The notes beneath the pieces are model-generated. The model was not told where the DNA came from. It saw only the letters and a program-made list of their open reading frames with translations, and did no database searches. DNA of 16,364 nucleotides from Bryobacterales bacterium (GTDB taxonomy: Bacteria; Cyanobacteriota; Vampirovibrionia; Obscuribacterales; Obscuribacteraceae): positions 1 through 16,364 of the forward strand of contig CAJCHQ010000962.1 in NCBI GenBank assembly GCA_903970295.1, given 5' to 3'. Below are positions 14,524 to 16,364 of the stretch, piece by piece. A program made the translations under genes and the position numbers. Every line of letters begins with the position of its first letter. The first letter of the stretch is position 1.

Positions 14524-15747
14524 ATGCACAGACCGACACTTGAAGCGCCTCCGTCAGACAAAAAGGTGTCGGGACCTCAGTCGATTTTCATTTTGGTCGG
14601 AGATCAATCCGCCGACAAGCATATGGCTCCGATCATTGCCGAGCTTAGAAGAAAACGCCCCGATCTGTCTATCTGGGGTGTCGGCGGTCCGGAAATGAAA
14701 TCTGTCGGTATGGACATTTTGCATGATTGCCGAGATTTCGCAGTCATCGGTCTGCAGCACGGGCTGAAGAAAATTCCGTTCTTCAAAAGAATGAAGGACG
14801 AAATGGTGGCATTAATCAAGCAACGAAAACCGCAATGCTTGTTTCTCGTCGATTTTGGCTCGATAAATTTGCGACTGGGGGCAACCATTCGGAAAGAACT
14901 GCCGAATATGCCGATTTATCAATTTATTTCCCCCCAGGTCTGGGCATCAAGGCCGTGGCGGATTAAGACAATTAAAGAAAACAAAGCCAAGTTGCTGGTG
15001 ATTTTCCCTTTCGAGCAAGAGTATTTTCGCAGTAGGGACATTGGCGCCAGATTCGTCGGCCATCCATTGATTCGGAATCTGCCGCCGCCCGCGGTGCTCA
15101 AGGATAAGGAGAACTTCCTCCTTGCGCACGGGCTGAAGAAAGATAAGAAGCTAATCGCCGTCTTTCCAGGCAGCCGAAAAATGGAAATTCAACATATCCT
15201 GCCGCCATCGATTGAAGCGATCGAGTTGCTGGCTCGTCATAATTCCGATTTGCAATTTGCGATTTCAGCCAGCAACGAGGTCTTGCGAGCAAAAATCGAA
15301 CCGCTCATTGATAACAATCCTTATGTCAGGGCACTCCTCGGCGAGCGCCTGGTGATTGTGCCCGGCACCGAGAATAGTGCTCTCATGGCAAATTGCGATT
15401 TCGCCTGGGCTAAGTCAGGTACTACGACCCTGGAACTGACCTTATTCGGCAAACCCATGCTGATTTATTATCGGGGCACACTTCTCGACTTTTGCATATT
15501 TAGTGTGGTGAGAACGGCTAAACTCGTGGGATTGCCCAATATTCTTTCGCAGCGCCAGATCGTTCCGGAACTTTTGCAATACGATTGCAATCCAGGTTAT
15601 ATTGCTCGCGCTACAACTGAAATCATGAACACTCCGGCAATCTACAAGCAAATGGCTGATCATCTTCAAGCCGTTAAAGGCGGGCTTGCGGAGCTGGATT
15701 ACGTAGATGAGTGCGTGCGAGAAATATTGAGCCACATTCAATCGTAG
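14524..15747 (+). CDS. lpxB: Lipid-A-disaccharide synthase, with divergent N-terminal motifs
   Basis: LpxB (GT19 family) joins 2,3-diacyl-GlcN-1-phosphate to UDP-2,3-diacyl-GlcN, releasing UDP, at the inner face of the inner membrane. The 407 residues carry its landmarks: ISPQVWASRPWRI (135-147), IFPFEQEYF (160-168), FVGHPL (177-182), PGSRKMEI (215-222, with the likely functional Arg218), SGTTTLELTLFGKPM (298-312), and GLPNILSQR with PELLQ (336-352). Two N-terminal motifs are unusual. The canonical GExSGD reads GDQSADKH (26-33), and the E. coli IDAPDFN segment reads VDFGSIN (109-115). The first 15 residues are an extra polar tail. Only a weak GAGAG precedes the ATG. A P-type ATPase gene starts 8 bases after the stop. 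It is most probably LpxB, but a related glycosyltransferase with altered substrate use cannot be excluded. Confidence 0.9.
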   Translation: MHRPTLEAPPSDKKVSGPQSIFILVGDQSADKHMAPIIAELRRKRPDLSIWGVGGPEMKSVGMDILHDCRDFAVIGLQHGLKKIPFFKRMKDEMVALIKQRKPQCLFLVDFGSINLRLGATIRKELPNMPIYQFISPQVWASRPWRIKTIKENKAKLLVIFPFEQEYFRSRDIGARFVGHPLIRNLPPPAVLKDKENFLLAHGLKKDKKLIAVFPGSRKMEIQHILPPSIEAIELLARHNSDLQFAISASNEVLRAKIEPLIDNNPYVRALLGERLVIVPGTENSALMANCDFAWAKSGTTTLELTLFGKPMLIYYRGTLLDFCIFSVVRTAKLVGLPNILSQRQIVPELLQYDCNPGYIARATTEIMNTPAIYKQMADHLQAVKGGLAELDYVDECVREILSHIQS

Positions 15748-15755
15748 AGGTGTGT

Positions 15756-16364
15756 GTGGCAGCCGTCGATTTTGCAGTGGTTCATAGGTTGCCTGGACGC
15801 GTCAGATTCAGGTTGCCTTCGATCCGCCACGACTTGCCGCTAGCCTTGGGAGTCGAGGAGCTGCTTCTCGCCGAACGCGGCGTTGCCAGTGTCAGTATCA
15901 ACTGCGCCTGCGCCTCCGCCGTCGTGTGCTACGACCAATCTATATTCGATCCGATCGAATGGTTCAATCGATTGCAACTGGGGAGCGTCGACCGAAAAGC
16001 GAAGAGCGTGAACGGTGCCGTTAACTTTGCTGCCACCATGAATGGTGCTACTGCGCATGCGAACGGGCATGGCCGTACTCGGGACGGCGCAAATAAACAT
16101 GGCGTGGTCAAACACGGCGCTTTTGCGAGCATACGGCGCGCAACATTCGCTTTCGAAGTCTATGTACCCCCGAAATTACAATTTGTTTTGGGTACCCTCT
16201 CGCTTGTTTCAACTTTAGCAGGAGCACCAGTCGTGGTTACTAAGGCAGTGTTATATGCTGCCTCTATACCCATTCTCAACCGCGCTCTGCAAACTTTTCT
16301 CGAGGAGAAGCGTGTTGGTGCCGATGCGCTTGATTCTGTTACATGTTTCGTTCTGACCTACAAT
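15756..16364 (+). CDS. P-type metal ATPase, N-terminal part (3' truncated by window end)
   Basis: The frame is open from the GTG at 15756 through the last base (203 codons, no stop). AGAGG at 15746-15750, overlapping the end of lpxB, gives a 5-base spacing. Residues about 6-60 (VVHRLPGRVRFRLPSI, then GVASVSINCACASAVVCYD) match the HMA_2-type heavy-metal-associated domain, which lacks the CxxC of classical HMA domains. A His/Asn/Gly-rich linker follows (about 90-130). From about 145 come hydrophobic helices (LQFVLGTLSLVSTLAGAPVV, then AVLYAASIPILNRALQTFLEEKR) and the segment VGADALDSVT, typical of the region before the transport helices of P1B-type ATPases. The phosphorylation motif DKTGT lies beyond the window. 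It probably exports a transition metal across the inner membrane; the metal cannot be told. It is likely co-transcribed with lpxB. Confidence 0.82.
   Translation, partial: MAAVDFAVVHRLPGRVRFRLPSIRHDLPLALGVEELLLAERGVASVSINCACASAVVCYDQSIFDPIEWFNRLQLGSVDRKAKSVNGAVNFAATMNGATAHANGHGRTRDGANKHGVVKHGAFASIRRATFAFEVYVPPKLQFVLGTLSLVSTLAGAPVVVTKAVLYAASIPILNRALQTFLEEKRVGADALDSVTCFVLTYN

Noticed and set aside
15840..16132. Minus-strand frames of 91 and 67 residues
   Set aside because: They are shadows of the plus-strand P-type ATPase frame, which has clear domain motifs.

Overview
The window looks like a chromosomal segment of a diderm (Gram-negative-type) bacterium. It has two lipid A biosynthesis genes (lpxA, lpxB), roughly balanced GC, and proteins typical of large environmental genomes: a Ser/Thr kinase with leucine-rich repeats, a TPR-metalloprotease, a LysM protein and a MarR-acetyltransferase fusion. 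This combination resembles the non-photosynthetic cyanobacterial relatives (Obscuribacter-like Vampirovibrionia). That placement is an impression from gene content, not a proven assignment. I saw no insertion sequence, phage module, CRISPR array, tRNA or rRNA.

Layout. Bases 2-280 hold the 3' end of an OmpR/PhoB-type response regulator. It converges on a MarR-GNAT fusion gene (minus strand), whose promoter carries a clear palindromic operator. Bases 1570-4914 form a minus-strand pair: a TPR protein with a matrixin-like zinc protease domain, then a membrane-anchored Ser/Thr kinase with an external LRR domain. A perfect hairpin sits directly before the kinase start codon. Next comes a gap of almost 800 bases without a convincing gene. 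Its right half (about 5365-5661) is dense in perfect hairpins and leads into a plus-strand gene for a protein of four 98-residue repeats.

Bases 6920-7978 encode aldose 1-epimerase (galM, minus strand, probable GTG start). Divergent from it is a plus-strand run: a LysM protein with a papain-like Cys/His/Asn catalytic signature, a 202-aa unknown protein, an 80-aa unknown protein and an MFS permease. Two gaps in this run carry 15-bp tandem repeats, and a 22-bp tandem repeat follows the permease.

The right end carries envelope functions. lpxA is followed by a strong terminator, a convergent fatty-acid-hydroxylase-family membrane protein, then lpxB. Immediately after lpxB, and probably co-transcribed, is the 5' part of a P-type metal ATPase cut by the window end. 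LpxA and LpxB catalyse two steps of lipid A synthesis, and the di-iron hydroxylase between them could act on membrane lipid. The most interesting items are the structured RNA-like leader at 5365-5661, the LysM-papain protein, the 98-residue repeat protein, the protease-kinase pair, and the unusual LpxB motifs.
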